Assembly (NCBI GenBank): GCA_902727905.1
Contig: CACVAR010000107.1
Location: 1-7,543 of the forward strand
Direction of reading: 5' to 3'
Source: an uncultured Sulfurovum sp.
Lineage (GTDB): Bacteria; Campylobacterota; Campylobacteria; Campylobacterales; Sulfurovaceae
Length of the DNA: 7,543 nucleotides
In this document: piece by piece, positions 6,301 through 7,543 of the stretch
Layout: every line of letters starts with the position of its first letter
Numbering within the stretch: the stretch's first letter is position 1
Program-made: the position numbers and the translations under genes
The notes under the pieces: generated by a model
Databases searched by the model: none
What the model saw: only the letters and a program-made list of their open reading frames with translations
Told to the model about the DNA's origin: nothing

Positions 6301-7215
6301 CTAATGACTTTTGAAATGAATACCAAAGTTTATCAAAAGCCTATAGGAAGTTTCAAAATCATTTATTTCTCTTTGAAGTATTGAAGGCGAAATTTCATAA
6401 TATGCCCAATCTCTGTAAAAAATATGATGGAAAGTGCTATGTAGATAGTAATAATCAGTATTTAAACTTTCAAAATCTTTTACATTTGAAGAAATTCCAA
6501 AACCATATCTAATATGCTGTTTATCATTCAAAAGAGAAACAAAAGTAATATCATTGGCAAGTGTTTCATAGGGAAGAGTATTAGTATGGTAAAATCTATT
6601 ACTCCATACAAAATATAAATCATCTTTCAGCGTATATAGAGAATTAAACTCAAGATTATTTTCAATCTCACCATCAGTATAATATCTAAAACGATTAAAT
6701 AACTCTGACTTATTTTTCTTCTCATTATAGAGTTCATAACGAGAACGAACATTTAAATAAGGAACCAAATTCTGTCTACGTACTTTAACACCTGCACCAA
6801 CTCTCATGTTAAATGTATCTTTTACATAATTTAAATACTCTAAACGTAAATAATACTCTTTACTGTCTAAATGCCGATCATTTAATGTTGTACCATCATA
6901 CAAAAGGTTATCACTACTATCATCTTCAAAAATTACTCGTAAATTCTTTTCAATTTTTGGCAAATTTAAACGTATTCGAAAACGTATATCATTTTCTAAG
7001 TCTAAACGACTCTCTTTTGCAACAGATGTACTAAACTCTGCATAAGTCTTACTAGAAAGACTACTATTCTCATCTACAAAATAATCATCAATACTGTTAC
7101 TTGTATTTATGAGTACTTTACATAAATTATCATGATATTCATCAAACACAGAAGTGTTATTATCAGCATGTAAGAAAGATAAAAAAAGTAAGATGATTGT
7201 GAGTTTCAGATACAT
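6301..7215 (-). CDS. Secreted protein of unknown function, probable outer-membrane beta-barrel
   Basis: I do not recognise a named family. The 304-residue protein starts with a clear signal peptide (1-17, LSFLHA then DNN). After an acidic, Ser/Asn-rich segment (about 18-55), the rest is a run of roughly ten to twelve amphipathic stretches with alternating polar and aromatic or hydrophobic residues. Examples are AEFSTSVAKE, YYLRLEYLNY, MRVGAGVKVRR, DLYFVWSNRFYH and RLLINFGIHF. Charged, Asn/Asp-rich turns separate them. The chain ends three residues after Phe301, near the aromatic C-terminus expected of BAM substrates. This fits a small outer-membrane barrel. There is one Cys (32) and no lipobox. 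The start is fixed by the signal peptide, because an in-frame stop lies about seven codons upstream, but no ribosome binding site is visible. It lies between tRNA-Ser and rluD, outside the syntenic block. Confidence 0.75.
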   Translation of the reverse strand: MYLKLTIILLFLSFLHADNNTSVFDEYHDNLCKVLINTSNSIDDYFVDENSSLSSKTYAEFSTSVAKESRLDLENDIRFRIRLNLPKIEKNLRVIFEDDSSDNLLYDGTTLNDRHLDSKEYYLRLEYLNYVKDTFNMRVGAGVKVRRQNLVPYLNVRSRYELYNEKKNKSELFNRFRYYTDGEIENNLEFNSLYTLKDDLYFVWSNRFYHTNTLPYETLANDITFVSLLNDKQHIRYGFGISSNVKDFESLNTDYYYLHSTFHHIFYRDWAYYEISPSILQREINDFETSYRLLINFGIHFKSH

Positions 7216-7221
7216 TTTATT

Positions 7222-7227
7222 ATTATA
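7222..7227 (-). promoter_or_regulatory. Possible -10 box directly before the beta-barrel gene
   Basis: TATAAT on the minus strand within CCCCTATAAT. It lies only six bases before the ATG, so a start site seven or so bases downstream would fall at or near the A of the ATG, giving a leaderless or near-leaderless message. That fits the absence of a Shine-Dalgarno sequence. The same ten bases occur before the tRNA gene. It could also be an AT-rich coincidence, with the gene read from the tRNA promoter. Confidence 0.35.
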
Positions 7228-7247
7228 GGGGTTTTATGATTAAAATA

Positions 7248-7338
7248 TGGCGGACAGTGAGAGATTCGAACTCTCGGTACCCTTACGAGTACGCATCCTT
7301 AGCAGGGATGTGGTTTCAGCCAACTCACCCAACTGTCC
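7248..7338 (-). tRNA. tRNA-Ser(GCU), anticodon GCT, reads AGC/AGU
   Basis: A 91-base class II tRNA with encoded CCA. The acceptor stem GGACAGT/ACTGTCC is a perfect seven pairs with discriminator G. The anticodon stem CATCC/GGATG encloses the loop CTGCTAA, giving anticodon GCT. The long variable arm pairs GTACTC with GGGTAC around a GTAA loop, as expected for serine. The T arm is GAGAG/CTCTC around TTCGAAT. Everything needed for function appears intact. Confidence 0.96.
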
Positions 7339-7356
7339 AAGTGTTTGTGGAGTGAG

Positions 7357-7362
7357 ATTATA
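7357..7362 (-). promoter_or_regulatory. Predicted -10 box of the tRNA-Ser gene
   Basis: TATAAT on the minus strand in the context TTTCCCCTATAATC. It lies 18 bases before the mature tRNA 5' end, so the precursor leader would be about a dozen bases. No good -35 box is seen; a T-run and AAGCTT lie upstream. Confidence 0.55.
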
Positions 7363-7417
7363 GGGGAAATAAGCTTAAAAAAATATAAAATACTTACACT
7401 TTTAGAGCTTTAAACAC

Positions 7418-7543
7418 CTAAATATCAAACATTGCTTTATATTGCTCTTGAATATCTCCACGTTCCTTATAATCAATAATATTACCAAACTCTACTTCTA
7501 AAGTTTGTTCAGCATTACTATTCTCTAAAGCATCACCCAAAGC
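7418..7543 (-). CDS. C-terminal end of an unrecognised protein (5' end beyond window)
   Basis: An open frame enters from the right edge and ends at a TAG, giving 41 residues. They are acidic and probably helical, starting ALGDALENSNAEQ and ending YKAMFDI. Codon use resembles the neighbours, and the frame is open to the edge, so it is probably a real gene end. Too little is present to name a family. It stops 79 bases before the tRNA 5' end. No hairpin terminator was seen in that gap, only the tRNA promoter-like site and T-rich runs. Confidence 0.6.
   Translation of the reverse strand, partial: ALGDALENSNAEQTLEVEFGNIIDYKERGDIQEQYKAMFDI

Noticed and set aside
6813..7034. Plus-strand open frame of 73 codons
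   Set aside because: It is antisense to the beta-barrel gene, has low complexity (Leu, Asn, His, Tyr) and shows no start signal.
7363..7417. Possible terminator or attachment site between the partial gene and tRNA-Ser
   Set aside because: T-runs and a near-palindrome (TTTAAAGCTCTAAA) are present, but there is no stable hairpin followed by T's, and no repeat of the tRNA 3' end was seen elsewhere in the window.

Overview
The window is AT-rich, gene-dense DNA with every gene on the minus strand. It is most likely from a free-living member of the Campylobacterota, of the Sulfurimonas/Arcobacter kind. The basis is gene order: rluD-type pseudouridine synthase, then a fibronectin type III (FN3) lipoprotein, a long-form trmB, ftsE, ftsX and an EnvC-like LytM protein. 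From memory, this matches Campylobacter jejuni Cj1280c-Cj1275c, where the lipoprotein is the adhesin FlpA (Cj1279c). Genus cannot be fixed from the sequence alone.

In direction of transcription (right to left): the last 41 residues of an unrecognised protein (7543-7418); a promoter-like site and a tRNA-Ser(GCU) gene with encoded CCA (7338-7248); a secreted, probably outer-membrane beta-barrel protein (7215-6301); then a promoter-like site and a compact gene train. The train is rluD (6261-5290), FlpA-like lipoprotein (5351-4668), trmB (4659-3472), ftsE (3479-2805), ftsX (2818-2009), EnvC-like protein (2008-812) and a Tas-like aldo/keto reductase (from 794, running off the left edge). Junctions in the train are a 62-base overlap, an 8-base gap, an 8-base overlap, a 14-base overlap, no gap at all, and a 17-base gap. 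No terminator-like hairpin was seen inside it, so one polycistronic message with translational coupling is likely.

The core is a cell-division and envelope module. FtsE (ATPase) and FtsX (four-helix membrane protein) should pass ATP-driven conformational change to the periplasmic coiled-coil LytM protein. That protein has lost its zinc ligands, so it is expected to activate a peptidoglycan amidase rather than cut murein itself. The FN3 lipoprotein and the two RNA-modification enzymes travel with this module. Points of most interest: the lipoprotein keeps most of the nine-residue fibronectin-binding motif of C. jejuni FlpA but is much shorter; TrmB is about 395 residues and has Val where the usual FPDPW motif has Asp; the lipoprotein's signal peptide is encoded inside the 3' end of rluD. 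No mobile element, CRISPR array or large repeat was seen. No intergenic stretch exceeds 300 bases.
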